From Dryocosmus kuriphilus (lineage: Eukaryota; Arthropoda; Insecta; Hymenoptera; Cynipidae): a DNA stretch of 64,000 nt. The stretch covers positions 208,546,011-208,610,010 of the forward strand of contig CM076189.1 in assembly GCA_038277395.1 (NCBI GenBank), read 5' to 3'. Shown here piece after piece: positions 11,406-23,800 of this stretch. Below the pieces are notes generated by a model, which saw nothing but the letters and a program-made list of their open reading frames with translations, made no database searches and had not been told where the DNA came from. Every line of letters starts with the position of its first letter. Position 1 is the first letter of the stretch. The position numbers were made by a program, and so were the translations under genes.

Positions 11406-11458
<53 letters not shown>
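11406..11458 (+). repeat. Poly(A) tail of the LINE
   Basis: An uninterrupted run of 53 A, preceded by a short 3' UTR (GCATTCTCACCTCCTCTCC). The last A may belong to the target duplication. Confidence 0.97.
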
Positions 11459-11461
<3 letters not shown>

Positions 11462-11470
11462 TAGATTGGT
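11458..11470 (+). repeat. LINE target-site duplication, right copy
   Basis: ATTGTAGATTGGT, matching 9389-9401. Confidence 0.93.
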
Positions 11471-12404
11471 AAATTTTTTTAGTGATTTTCCAAATTTTCA
11501 CAATACAGGATTTCGATTCTTAAAAGTAAAACTATGAGTCTTATAAATAAATTTTGTAGCTCTTTCCAAGGTGAACAATTCTCCATTTTCTCATATCTTG
11601 CATAGTTTTGCTGAAAAGTGGTTTTCTTGATATTTCATAACATATTTCACGAATAACTCAAAAACTACGCGTCTGATCAAAAAAAAATGATAGAGAGCAA
11701 ATTTGTAGATCTTTTTAAGGCGAACAACTTTGTTTATTATTATTTTTCCGTATCTTGTATAGTTTGACGGGAAATTTGAAAATCTTGATTTTTAATAACG
11801 TTTTATCGATTAAAAAACAAAAACCGTGCATTTTATCAAAAAATGGTTAAAACAAAATTGGAGATCTTTTTGAATTGAAAAACTTGGTTCTTTACAATTT
11901 TTTTTGTATCTTGAATATTTTGGCGGGAAACCAGAGTTTTTAAATTTTAATAGCGTTTTCTTGATTAAAACAAAAACCGTTCATTTTATCAAAAAACGGT
12001 TAAGATAAAATTTGTAGATTTTTTTGAGCTGAACAATTTCACTCTCTTACATTTTTTTTTGTATCTCTCATAGTTTAGCCGGAAAATGGATTTTTTGATT
12101 TTGTGAAAACCGTTTTTGATGGATAAAACCATAACTGCTGGTCAAAAACCGCTGGTTAACGAAACTCGTCCTTTCTTTTTACCCCTTACAGAAGTGTACC
12201 AAAGCGCACTCCAATCCGATTAGTCCTTCGAAAGTTGTCGCGATCACAGACAACGACAACGACGACAACGACGACAACAGATAGACAGACACCGTCGTAA
12301 AACCCGTTTTTTCTGACTCAGGGGGTCTCAAAACGTGGAGATTTCATGAAATCCGCGAAAGTCAAATTTTACATATATCTAATACCTTCTCTGATGAGAA
12401 TGTA

Positions 12405-12855
12405 AAAAAATAGGTGCAAGGAATATCCACTTTTTTTTAGTAAATATTTAAAAGATTTAGTCACGTTCCTGAAAGGATATTTGAGCACATATTGCTATGT
12501 TTGCAGATACGCATACACAGTAAGTGAACATCGAATATGCCTTTCTCCTCCCTTTTCCCTCGACTATCGGTTTAATTGTCATAGGACCACCACGTTGGTT
12601 ACCGTGGCCAAGCGCTGTTTGTTAACTGGGTTAATGGAATATATCGAGGCGTGTGATTGACGCCCCCCCAAATTTCTCACTATTTACGAGACTGTTGATT
12701 TTCAGTATCGACATTGGGTCGGCCACTATCGTTGTAATTCAACGTGCAAGCGAAACGGATAAATTCGATTTTAACTCGTGATAAAAGGCCAAATCGAGAG
12801 TCAAATCAATGGGTTAAAACGTTCTACTACCCACAGGAAGGGAGAAACAGATTTT

Positions 12856-12922
<67 letters not shown>

Positions 12923-13654
12923 CCAAAAACACTAAAACGTTTACTTTTTATACAACGAGATTGAAAAAAAAAACGAAAAATGAACAAAAGTTTAGAGAGC
13001 ATCATATAAATGAATTATAGAAATGAGATCCAATCAGATTTCTCAAATGATAATTTTTAAACAAACGTCCAAGTAATAAAAAATTCATATAGAATCGCAA
13101 TAAGATTTCTTTTTTCAGTACGAAATTAAACGAGAAGTCTCAATTAGTTTTTGTTTTCAAAAGCTTCACAACTGCTTATTGTAAAAATTACCTAGGAAGA
13201 GTGTACCAAAAAATTCAAAATTCTGCATGTTTCAGTGGGATATATATTGAACTTTTTTGGTATCTTAGTCCTGTTGCAGTACTTTGTTGGGGCATAAATC
13301 CTGTGAGTCCTTGTAAATTATATAAAAAAATTACATAGGAACTTTTGTAGTTCTTTATTCCTAACAAAATTTTTCCACAGCGGAATTGATTCAACTCAGA
13401 AATATTTTTTTTTAAATGAAGTCGGACTTTTCCAGTATTTTTATTCTAAAAAATTTCATCAGCAAGACGTATTTTGAACTTTTTTGGTACGTTAGCCATA
13501 TTTCAGTATCTCTTTGGAGCGCAAGTTTTGTGAGCACTTGTAAAAAAATTTGAAAAAAATAAAATGCATTTAGTACTGATCTGACTTTTACCCTGTACTT
13601 TAATGGGGGAGTGGGACCTTATTCAGAATGCTAATGGGATCCAAATGGGATTTT
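12405..13654. other. Anonymous AT-rich DNA with (TA)n
   Basis: No gene was recognised. A (TA)n run of about 30 units lies at 12859-12918. Open frames of Tyr-Ile repeats here are microsatellite artefacts. Within 13210-13560 a loosely repeated motif (AACTTTTTTGGTA near 13250 and 13478, ~230 bp apart) suggests a decayed repeat. Confidence 0.5.
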
Positions 13655-14690
13655 TACATTTTCATCCAAAAGGCCGAAAGGACGAGCTCGTTTAATAGTA
13701 TTTTTTGACCAACGATTCTGGTTTTATTCATCAAAAATGCTTTCCAAAAATCAGACTTTCAATTTTCCGCCCAAACTATGCGAGATACGAAAAAAATGTC
13801 AAGGTGAAAAGTTGTTCATCTTAAAAAGATCAAAAAATTTACTTTATATCATTTTTGTACATATAAGACGCATAGTTTCTGAGTTATTCGTCAAAAATGT
13901 TATTAAATATAAAAAAATCCACTCTTCAGCAAAACTATGCGAGATACGAAAAAAAAATGATACGAATTAAAGCTGTTTATCTCGAAAATATCTACAAATT
14001 TACCTTATAACATTTTTTGATAAGACGCATATTTTTCGTTTTAATGGTCAACAGTATTATTAATAATAATCAAGAAGTTAATTTTCTCGCAAAACTACGC
14101 GATATATAAAAAAAGTTAAGAAGCACAGTTGTTTACTTCAAAAAGATCTACAAATTTGTCTTATAACATTTTTTGAGAGAACGCATACTTTTCGTTTTAA
14201 TCGTGAACAAAATTATTAATAAAAATCAAGAATTCAATTTTCCCGCCAAACTTTGCGAGATACGAAAGAAATGCTAAGAAGCAGAATTGTTTATTCCAGA
14301 AAGATTTTAAAATTTTATTTATACTTTAATCATTTATACTTTTTCTTAGGCCACACATAGTTTTTGCTTTAATCGTGAAAAATATTATTAAAAATAAAAA
14401 ATTGAATTTTTCGGCGAACCTATGTGAAAAGCGAAGAAAACGTTCAGAACAAAAATTATTCATCACAAAAACGTTTACATATTTGCTTGGGACCATTTTT
14501 TGATAGGACGCACAGTTTTTGTTTGAATCGTGAAAAATGTTACTAAAAATAAAAAAAATGAATTTTCAGCCAAACTGCAAAAAAAAATTCACGTTTTGGA
14601 CGAACTTTATTCGAGTGCGAAGTGCGAGAGACGTGATCAGAATGTATTTGTTAAAGCCGAAGGAGCTTTAACAAAAAATGCAAATTTTCC
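13655..14690 (+). mobile_element. Helentron-like element, copy C, old and internally deleted
   Basis: It begins TTACATTTTCATCC and jumps directly to the conserved AAAGGACGAG block, skipping the GTC microsatellite region. It then carries about six ~158-bp central units (AGATAC-type marker near 13783, 13942, 14100, 14258, ~14427 and ~14575), more than copies A, B or E. The 3' part ends after the GAGTGCGAAGTGCGAG palindrome and GATCAGAATGTATT (14630-14650); the terminal hairpin is lost. Confidence 0.68.
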
Positions 14691-14800
14691 AAATTACACT
14701 GACCAGTGGTTCGAACTTTAATTGTAAAAGGTCTTGTTCCGTGATATCTTTACTCATTTATTGAAAGATACCGTTCTTTGATTGACCCAAGTACTCAATG

Positions 14801-15386
14801 TTTAAAGAAGATAATTTTTTGTCAATTAGGGACTAAAATAAAATATATATAGGGACTAAAATAAAATATATATATTATATACACACACACACGCACAACC
14901 ATATTTAAAACAGAGCGAATGTCTCTATAGAGTTACGTTAAAACTTAGCTTAAACAATTCTAAAGAAATCCTGTGATAAGAGGAAATAATTGTATACTTG
15001 TTTGTGCATTTTTCCCAATTAACTTCAATATCAAACAATTGTATGATTGGTGCTGTTGAAGGTGTTAGTGATTGTTGTGACTTCTAGGATTACATCCTAC
15101 ATTCCTTCAGCGGAACGTACGAATATGATAGGCAAATTGCATGCTCCCATTTTCAATTTTACATTCATAATATCATGATTATTCATTATACATAAATACA
15201 TATTAATTAGACATTTTTTTACTTCGAACTGAAGAGGACCCCTATCCGAGGCTGAAACGTCAGCAATCTTTAAGAATTTAAAACAAACAAAATTTTTTTT
15301 AATTTCATTTTTTCACCGTATACACGTAAAATATATATACCGATTTATTTTTAGACCCTAATTGCCCAAAAATTATCTTCTTTAAA
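14801..15386 (-). mobile_element. TIR element of ~586 bp (non-autonomous)
   Basis: The ends are inverted copies: TTTAAAGAAGATAATTTTTT then CAATTAGGGACTAAA at the left, and the complement at 15336-15386. The homology covers about 45 bp. The interior contains the same landmarks as 8565-8900 in reverse order and no ORF. A short direct duplication of an AGGGACTAAAATAAAATATA block lies at 14828-14870. Family unknown. Confidence 0.7.
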
Positions 15387-16038
15387 CTTTAAAATGCCTA
15401 TACGCACAAATGTAAGGTGATGTAAAAAAAAACTTTCAATTTCCATTATTTAAAAGTTTTTATTCTCAATTGCCTATTTTTGTTAAAACGCTTATTTATA
15501 TTATTAATATTGTTAAAACCCACTATTTCCGTAATGAGAAAAGTATTCTAATTTTCTTCCAATAGAACTTTTCATTTCAATTACTTTTTAGTGCGCATGC
15601 ACAAAAAATAATTAACCTTCCTATCATTACATTATATTAATCCCATTACAAATGTTAATAAATATGATTTTAAAAATACTTTGGCAAATATTTTTGAAAA
15701 AAGATTGCATAAGATAAATCATCTAATATCAGAATAAATATTATGCAGAAAATATGACGAGAATCGAAGAAACAGCGCTCATAAGGCTTTTTAAAAATCG
15801 ATTGGTGCACGAAGCGTTCTCTCAAAAATATAATTTCTTTCTTATTTCCATCTCGAAATCACTTTTGAAATTTAGGAAGAGGGAATTTAATCAAATAAAT
15901 GTAAAATTTCACAAAAAGAACCATGCATAATGCGCAAAATTCAAGCTTATGTTTACATAACCTGAATCTAACCTAACTTCTATGGTATGCGACTATCTGA
16001 CCTTTTTTTTGTAGAAATACTAAGTTTTTTACAGTATA
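15387..16038. other. Anonymous AT-rich DNA
   Basis: No coding or structural feature was seen before the mariner TIR. Confidence 0.5.
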
Positions 16039-17276
16039 TGAGGTGTGATCAAAAAGTAAGGTGAATTTTTATTTTTAAGACAAAGTATTTATTTATTCAT
16101 CAATATTGATGCTGTCCCCTTCAAAGTAATCCCCCTCGGATATAACACATTTGTGCCAGCGCTTTTTCCAAACCTCAAAGCATTTCTGGTAAGCACTTTT
16201 TGGTATAGCCTTCAGCTCTTCCAGCAATGCGGTCTTTATCTCCTCAATCGTCGCAAAACGCCGTCCTTTCATGGGTCTTTTCAGTTTTGGAAAAAAGAAA
16301 AAGTCGCAGGGAGCCAAATCTGTGGTGAATACGGTGGCTGAGGCATGATTATGGTGTTGTTATTGGGCAAAAAATTACGAACAAGCAATGCCGTGTGAGT
16401 TGGCGCGTTATCGTGGTGCAATACCCTTGACTGGTTCTTCCACAATCCCGGACGTTTTTTTCTTATTGCCATGATAACCGAAGAAAACGGTAAGCAAACC
16501 CTTGACATTTGATCGAACTTGGCGTGCTTTTTTTGGTCTTGGTGATCCAGAATGCTTCCACTGGGACGATTGAGCCTTAGTTTCGACGTCATAACCATAC
16601 ATCCATGTTTCATCATCTGTTATGGTCCTTTTGAGCAAGTCTGGGTCGCCGTTGATGTCATTCAACAGCTCCTCAGCGATGCTCACACGACGGTTCTTTT
16701 GGTCAACATTTAGCAATTTCGGAACAAACTTCGCTGACACACGTCTCATGCCCAAAATATCCACTAAAATTGCTTGGCACGAGCCAAACGAGATGCCGAC
16801 ATCATCAGCAGCTTCTCTAATGTAATTCGACGATTCGCCAACACTATTTTCTTCACTTCTTCAACGTTTTCATCAGTTGTTGACGTGCTGGGACGTCCAA
16901 GGCAAGCATCGTCATTAACATCTTCTCGGCCTTCCCGAAAGAGCTTGTACCACTTATAAACATTTTCTTTTCTCAGAGTACACTCACCGTATGCCACTGT
17001 CAACATTTCAAGTGTTTTGGAGCACTTAATTCCATTTTTTACACAAAATTGGATGCAAATTCTTTCATCCATTTTTTCCGACAGCAGAAAATCGCCGAGC
17101 ACGCAAAACACTTCTAACCTTTATGCCTCTCACAAACAAACAAAGAATGCTATATAGCTGAAACTGCGCACATATGTTTGGGACGAGTGTACCAACATAA
17201 GAAAAAAAGAAAACGAATATCGACTATACTCATCCCGCGAAATTCAAAAGTCACCTTACTTTTTGATCACACCTCG
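16039..17276 (-). mobile_element. mariner element, copy 3, near full length
   Basis: The TIRs are GAGGTGTGATCAAAAAGTA at 16040 and its complement ending CACACCTCG at 17276, with TA at 16037-16038 and 17277-17278. At 1,238 bp it is the longest copy and the best template for the family, close to the usual ~1.28-kb mariner. Confidence 0.95.
16093..17072 (-). pseudogene. mariner transposase (DD34D) with frameshifts
   Basis: On the minus strand, MDERICIQFC starts at about 17072. The N-terminal HTH half is followed by a single-base deletion near 16819 (TCTCTAATG-TAATTC, where copy 2 has one more G), which shifts the frame. The first catalytic motif DDETWMYGYD, the HHDNAPTHT motif and CDFF with the third Asp are all present. 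A deletion near 16465 (GYHG joined to KKRPGLWKNQS) and a 2-base insertion near 16322 (ATCTGTGGTG against ATCTGGTG in copy 1) break the frame twice more. It ends in the conserved tail SINIDE. All catalytic Asp survive but no intact protein can be made. Confidence 0.93.
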
Positions 17277-17400
17277 TATGTGCTAAATTGGTTAATTAAA
17301 TAAGGATTTCGATAGCGAAACTCTTTTATAATGCTTGAGAATAAATATATGATAATTATAACTCGCATTCTGTCTAAATATTCTTTTCGTCAGTAAGATG

Positions 17401-17414
17401 CCCCCCCCCCCCCC
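17401..17414. repeat. Poly(C) run
   Basis: Fourteen C followed by a TCTCCCC pyrimidine stretch; a possible G-quadruplex on the minus strand. Confidence 0.95.
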
Positions 17415-20400
17415 TCTCCCCGCTGAAATGTTAAATCTCCTTAATTCCTATTATTGGAGGTCTTCCTTTACTACATTTTCACTTATAAATACAAAATTAT
17501 CACATAAACAATGAGTTTCAAAATATAACCAGCCCAAGTTTGTTTAATCCGTGTGATGGTGAATACTTGCTCAAAGACAATATTGCATCCGCGTTCCATA
17601 TAGTACGCCTGCTTTATACCAGAAATTCTGGAAAAACGACTGTTAACTTCTGAAACTTCCACCCGGCTTGGCGAGGTTTATTACTTCAGGAACTCGAATC
17701 TTTTTCACAGAAAGAACATCGACGCAAAATTTCAAATTTAGGGTCTCGTTCGCAAACAATATATTTCCACGAAAACCCCTTTTATCCATCAAAACATTTT
17801 TTTGAATCTTGTTCGACAATTACAAACATACAAAAAATACGAAAAACAAGGTCAGACTCTGATGTTTGTAATTAAGATAAGAAAATTAAAAATTCCGCTA
17901 AAGAATTAAATAAGTATTAGAAAAAACTTTCAGACACGGAAAAGATAGTTCCTAATTTTTTCGTTCATAGTAGGATTTTTGCATGTATATTTTTCTGTTT
18001 GCGCACTCGTACTTCTCATTACTGGCTTAATTAATCTACCCTTGCATTAAGACCTCTACGTGTGCGAAACAAAAAAATTCTACAGGGCTTTCTGGGTACA
18101 GAACTTTTCCTGAGGAAAGTGCAGGGAAAAGAATAAAAGAATTTAAAAAAAGGTGTGAATGTTGAAATAAAATTCATAATAATTAATATTTATTTTAAAT
18201 TATGATTCGAACAATTCAAAGTATTCAGGTCCTTTATTATATTTTCAGAGTTCATTTAGTAATCTAATTTTTATTAACACTTTATTAAATCATTTATATA
18301 CGTTACATGAATTTAGTCACGGTGTCTAACTAATTTTCGGAAAAAATTCCCGGTTATTTCCCGCTTTTTTTCCGGTTATAAATATCAAATCTCCTTTTAC
18401 TAGAAGCATCCATAAAACGCATCTAATATAAGGTTTCCTTTTCTGTAATTTTATGTATTGCGATATCTTATTATATTGAAATAATATCATATTTTTGTAG
18501 TTTATGGTCTCTAAAACTTACAAATTTTGAAACAAAAAGAAAAATGCTGCAAATCTTTTCCAGATTATAAACTAATTTATTAATATAATATACACCAGTA
18601 CACAAGTATTCAGTCATATTATACCTCTTTTAATCTAAACCTTTTTTCAGTCTTATTAACTTCGTGTATTTTTTATCAATTTATTTAAGGAGAAGGACTA
18701 CTGACATTTTACTTCATATTGTCAAAGCATTAGAATTTTCTGATTAAAATGTTAAATTATAATTTCGTCCTTACATTGGTAAATAGTTCTTATATATAAT
18801 TTTAACTTTCTTTGGAATTAGCGATTAATTATTCATTAATTAACTGCTGAAGAGTTATTGTTTAATTAACCCATAGCTCGCCCTATGGGGTCTTTCGTAC
18901 CTTGGTACTTTTCAATTGAGATTTTCGTAATTTATAATTGTTTTGGAATATGAAAAATTTTTTAATTTAACAAAATTGAAAAAGATTTTTTTCAGCTTTT
19001 AATTTTTTCCAATATCTTAAAAGTTAAAAATTTATTTTGCGAGCAGTTTCATCTTATGAAATATACTTAAGGGGATACCCAAAAAAAATTGCATGCCAAA
19101 ATATTAAATAGCTTCGTTAAAATAACAAAATTTCGGCTGGGGTCTTTAATGACCCCAAGAAACCAGCAACGTTGTATCCGATATGACTAAACAATTTTCA
19201 GAATGAATACAACTGAACAGAGCCACCATCGTTACATTTCTAGTTTTGATTTTTTTCTTAATTCATAAAAGGTTATTAAAATTTTTGGAAATTTTAAATG
19301 TAATTCCCGGTTATTTCACGATTTTCCTGATTAGTAGACACCCTGATTAGTTAAATTAAAGTTTTCTGAATTTTAGTTCCAAAAAATTTGAATGCAATCG
19401 ATGAACAATTGTTATTCTATATACGGACTAAAAAAAGGACAGGAAGAAAGTCGCAACTACGAGAAAAAGTCAATCCATCATCAACTGCTTCTCTACATTG
19501 GTTCATTCTGGAAGGCAACACCACTGTACCCAGGGTAATATTTCCATACACCCCGGCTCTGTTCTCTTAATTAATTACTACCCATTCTCCTTCCTCTTCT
19601 GGAAGGCCGATTTTTCTGTCAGCGAATTAACACGCGTCTCGCTATGTTCGAGCGTCAACATATAAATCAGTTTACTTGTTTCATATACAAACGGATTTGC
19701 ATAATTCTCTTTTATATCCACTGAAAAATGTCATAACCTTTCGTAGTGAATGAATTTTTAAATAAATTATTTGAAAATTCTTTTAAAGAACAATGAGATT
19801 AGTTATAGATGTTTTATATTCCTTTTATATGATATTTTATTTTAAAAAAGGAACTGAATGGAAGAAGGATTAACTGAACATTTATTCTCAAGGAAGAATA
19901 AACGAGAATAAGTCAGCTTTTACCTAAATACATAATATTTGACGTGTTTGAAAAGAAGTGAATAAAATCCAAACAGTAAAACGATAGAGATCTTTTTAGA
20001 TTCATGGAGGTATTATCTTATGTTGCAGATGAAAATCTCTTTTATATCATTGCGAAAGACCACCTTCTAATTCCTTCTCCAATAATTCTATAAAATACAG
20101 CATGAAATCTGTCGGTTATTACCTATAGGGTGGTAGCAGATGGTTCAAAGATACGGCTTTACCAGATTTTGCACTTGTGCTTTCCCTCGGTCCTGCCCAA
20201 ATTAATCCAGCCACTGCACTGAGTGCTATCGTCACACACAGGATTTTATACATCGCAGGCATGATTCACGCGTATTACGTGCCTATTTTCAGCCACTTAA
20301 GTAACCCGTTATCGGCTAGTAGTGGGAGCAGTACAATAATAGCCTCATTATTGTGCCAGGACAATAATGAGAACTCGCGCACGCGCATTTGCTTTCTTCT

Positions 20401-20432
20401 CGTAGGCGTTATTGGGAGAGGTAAGTGAGTGA

Positions 20433-20446
20433 GGGGGGGGGGGGGG
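20433..20446. repeat. Poly(G) run
   Basis: Fourteen consecutive G after GTAAGTGAGTGA. Confidence 0.95.
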
Positions 20447-20459
20447 CTTGTACGATCTT

Positions 20460-23400
20460 TGTAAGCCTAAAAAAAAATGAAATTTCAAATTTGAGACTTT
20501 CAAAACCAACAGATTGCAAATTTTAAGCCTTATTCACGAGATTTTAAATTTTAGAATTTCATTCAGAATAAAAAAATTGTAGTTTATAAGACAGTAAGGC
20601 TGAACAATTTTAAATTAGAAGTTTTATAAAATTGAATAATTAAAAATTGTAAAAGTTTTCCCAACAATACTATAAAAACAAAACATCGAAAATTATAAAT
20701 GAAGTCAGTATAATTGACGTGTTGAAGTTTGAGATATGTAAAACTAAAAACACTTGAAATTGATCAATTCTCCATTTAACAATTCTTTAATTTTAATAGC
20801 ACATAATTAAAATTAAAATACTTTCGAAATAAGATTTTCCTAGTTAATTTATAAACTAGGTTTTCTTGCTTCAGTAGATATCCTGAATTAACTATAATAA
20901 AGTATAAGCGTCTCTCCACCTCTGTCTGGCTGTCCTCCTGTCTGTCCGCATGAGGCTCCTATGTTTCCGCTCGCTTTTCGTATGTTTTTTTGGTCTTGCG
21001 AAATTTTCTGTCATGGTAATGTCACAGTTCATTTGTATACTTTAGTCTGACATCTTCCAAATTTGCTTTCCCACTTTCAACAACTTGAAGTTGTTCCCAC
21101 TGCATGGAATTGCTTTAATATTCATTTTTAAATTATTAGTTTTGTATACATTGGATTAAAATGATTGAATTTTTAAAAATCGAGATGCACAATTTGAAAG
21201 TTATTTATTTTTAACGACTTTGTTTCAAGATCCTAATTTAACAATTGTTCAATTTTAAATGAAGTGCGAAAATGTTTAATTTTAAGTGCTTAAAGTTTGC
21301 GTTTATTAATTTTGAAAGCTTCCCATTAGAAATCATATAATTTTCAAAGTTTTTAGAATAATTACACTTTGAAGGTTCACAATTTAAACTTCTTCAATTT
21401 TAAAACGTGAAAATGACAGTGAATTTTTGTTGTCACAATACCTATTAATAATTTTTATCATCTGAAAATTATAGTTTTGAGTGTGCAATTCTAAAATAGT
21501 TTCATTTTTGAGGCCTTGAAACTAAAATTGTACAACTTGAATAGCTTAAATTCCAAAAAATTTGATATTAAGTTTCTTAATTTTTAAATGCTCAATAAGG
21601 AACGTTACAAATTTGAAAGGTATAAGTTTGGCATTTTATTGTTGTTGACCAGATAAGTATCATTTAAAATGTACAATTTTTAATGCTTTTTTTAAATTAT
21701 TACATTTTTAAGGACATTAAATTTTAACTTATTCAGTTTCGGAGGTTTCCAATTTCAAATTGCACAATGATGTAGGCTACTACCAAAAAATTGTACAATT
21801 TAGAATGTTTTTTTTTTTTGAAAAAATGTCCAAAATTTATAGTAAAAAAATGTTTTGCAATACTTCAGAAGCACTAACTTTAGTTTACATGAAACTATGC
21901 AATTTCCAATGAGTTCGATTTAAAATTTTTTTCAATTTGTCAAGTTTGATTCAACACATTTTTAAGTATGAAATCACTCAGGTTACAATACGTTATTCAA
22001 AAGTTCTTTACTTCTAAAGATATTCCATTTTTGGCCTTATTTTTTAATCATTCATTTTTTTATTTAAACTCTTTAGATACAGTTTCCACGGTTTGAAAAG
22101 TTATAAGTTAAAAATATCTAAAATGCAAAAATATTTTGAACTTTCCAATAGTTTCAAATTGGTCGGTTCATAACTAGACGACACTGAAAATATGATAACG
22201 CTTCAAACTGGAAAATTTCTAATATTAATTACTTCAAAATATAAATGAAATTATTCAAAACTGAATTATGTTTAAAATTGAAGGCTCGATAATTGAATTA
22301 TTTGTTTAATAGTTGTGAATCGTTAAAATTTCCGAATGCTAAATTTTCAATTTTTAAAGCTATAATTGGAATAATTGTTTACATTTGCAAATTTTTTATT
22401 TGTAATTGAAATTTCTGAATTCTAGATAGTTTGAAAATGATTTATTTTGAACGATTTCAAATAAAATAATTCAACTTCAAAGGATTTTAGTATTACATTT
22501 TTTTTAAATTTCACAATTCTAATTTGGGACATATATATTAGGGTTCATTTTTTGTGATTTTTTTTGGTATATGTCCATTTTTTAACCTGAAGGTATTTTA
22601 ACTTAAAATTTCTTTTCAGCTAAAAAAACCCTAAATTTGAAAAAAATTATAAATTTTTGATTTTCAGTCGGAAGGTCAAATGTTTATTTTAAAAAAATGC
22701 TTATGGTTAATGGAAAGGTTATGGAAAACCTTATCGAAGCTGTAGTGGAAAAATTTGTTTATAGGCATTAACACAGTTAAAAATTACAAAAATTGATGGT
22801 AGTTGAGAAATAATTCCTCACGCATTAAAGGCTCTAATTTTTAATTTTACATTATTAAAAGTTTGGCAAATTGATAATTAAACATTTTAAAAAATATATA
22901 ATCTTAAACTCAGAAGCGCTCTGATGCTTGAAATGCTTTAATTAGCAGTCTAATATTCAATAACATACATATACAAAATAAAATATTTTAAGAATTGAAA
23001 GTTTGAATATTTTAATTTAATTTTTTATTTCAGTGGCCACCCTGAAATATTTGTACTCAGAACTTAACTGTTAAGAAGAAACTTCGCGCTAATTCAATAA
23101 TAGACCATTTTACATAATTTCCGCTTCACACCTTTAGTTATTGCTTTTTGAGTGTTTCAATTCAAAATTATTTCATTTTTCACGTTTTTAGAATAAATTT
23201 AACTTAAAGGTTTATAATTTTAAAACTTTCAATTTTAAAGAGTGAATATATGACAGTAAATTTATTTCTAGAATGTAAATCTCATTAACTATAACTAGAG
23301 AATCCTATTAATTGTTTTTATCATTACAATTTAAAATTATAAAGTGTTGAATTTGTAATTCTAGACTAATTTAATTATCGAGGCCTCAAGCTCAATTGTG

Positions 23401-23800
23401 AATAACTAATAAACGTTAAACTCAAACGTTAAGAGGAAACAGAAAATGTTAGAAAATTTTTGATAATATTTAAAAAATTGACATTTTTAATTGAACTGTA
23501 ATATATTAAACGTTAAGAGGAGACAGAAAAGAAAATACAAAAATGGATAAAGAAACTTTTAAACATTAAACGTTCAAAATAAAAAACAACACTTATTAAC
23601 ACATATAAACACTTATAATAATTATTTGCAACACTTTTTAAGTTTCCGTGTGGAAAGTTCTAAATTGCATGCTCAAGAGTCGAAGTTTTTAAAGGTTGAA
23701 AGCTTCTAAATGAAAATTCAATAAATTCAAAACGTTCAATTTTTCATCGCTTTTAAGTTAAAAAGCAATATAATTTTGAGTGGTTTACGTTTGCACCCTT
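20460..23800. repeat. Degenerate low-complexity field, AATTTTAAA/TTTGAAA words
   Basis: Over ~3.3 kb, words such as CAATTTTAAA, AATTTGAAAG and CTTCAAATT recur every 10-30 bp on both strands with no fixed unit, giving a self-similar AT texture. A short direct repeat, AAACGTTAAGAGGA, occurs near 23418 and 23508. There are no ORFs of interest. It resembles the interior of the hAT-like element at 29.5 kb in style but not in word. Confidence 0.45.

Larger units (their letters stand above)
9402..11458 (+). mobile_element. ORF1-only non-LTR retrotransposon, R1/TRAS-like
   Basis: This is a GC-rich island of ~2.06 kb in AT-rich DNA, ending in a poly(A) and flanked by a perfect 13-bp duplication. It holds a ~240-460-bp 5' leader, one long ORF with CCHC knuckles, then only ~180 bp before the tail. 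There is no endonuclease or reverse transcriptase ORF, so it must be mobilised in trans or be an internally deleted copy. The structure parallels the 'half-a-LINE' (HAL1) arrangement known in mammals. The pure tail and intact TSD indicate a recent insertion. Confidence 0.9.
9119..12404 (-). mobile_element. Helentron-like non-autonomous element, copy B, split by a LINE
   Basis: This is a reverse copy of the family. The hairpin 3' end is at 9121-9142 (CTGCCCGCTTCGCGGGC) followed by CATTCTCATC; the 5' end is at 12390-12404 (GATGAGAATGTA). Removing the LINE and one target duplication leaves ~1.22 kb, matching copy A. The ~155-bp central units and a GTC/GAC-rich simple repeat (12250-12285) are present. 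Several GC-rich palindromes, among them GCGCGCCTACGGCGCGC (9175 region), cluster within 130 bp of the 3' end. Confidence 0.72.
17277..20450. other. AT-rich DNA without recognised genes
   Basis: A C14 run lies at 17401-17414 and a G14 run at 20433-20446. Short open frames (19388-19570, 20177-20428) have no recognisable motif; the latter is GC-richer and ends beside a GGTAAGT donor-like sequence at about 20420, so it could be a decayed or real exon. That is not supported further. Confidence 0.4.

Noticed and set aside
12744..13005. Tyr-Ile repeat ORFs on both strands
   Set aside because: Translation of a (TA)n microsatellite.
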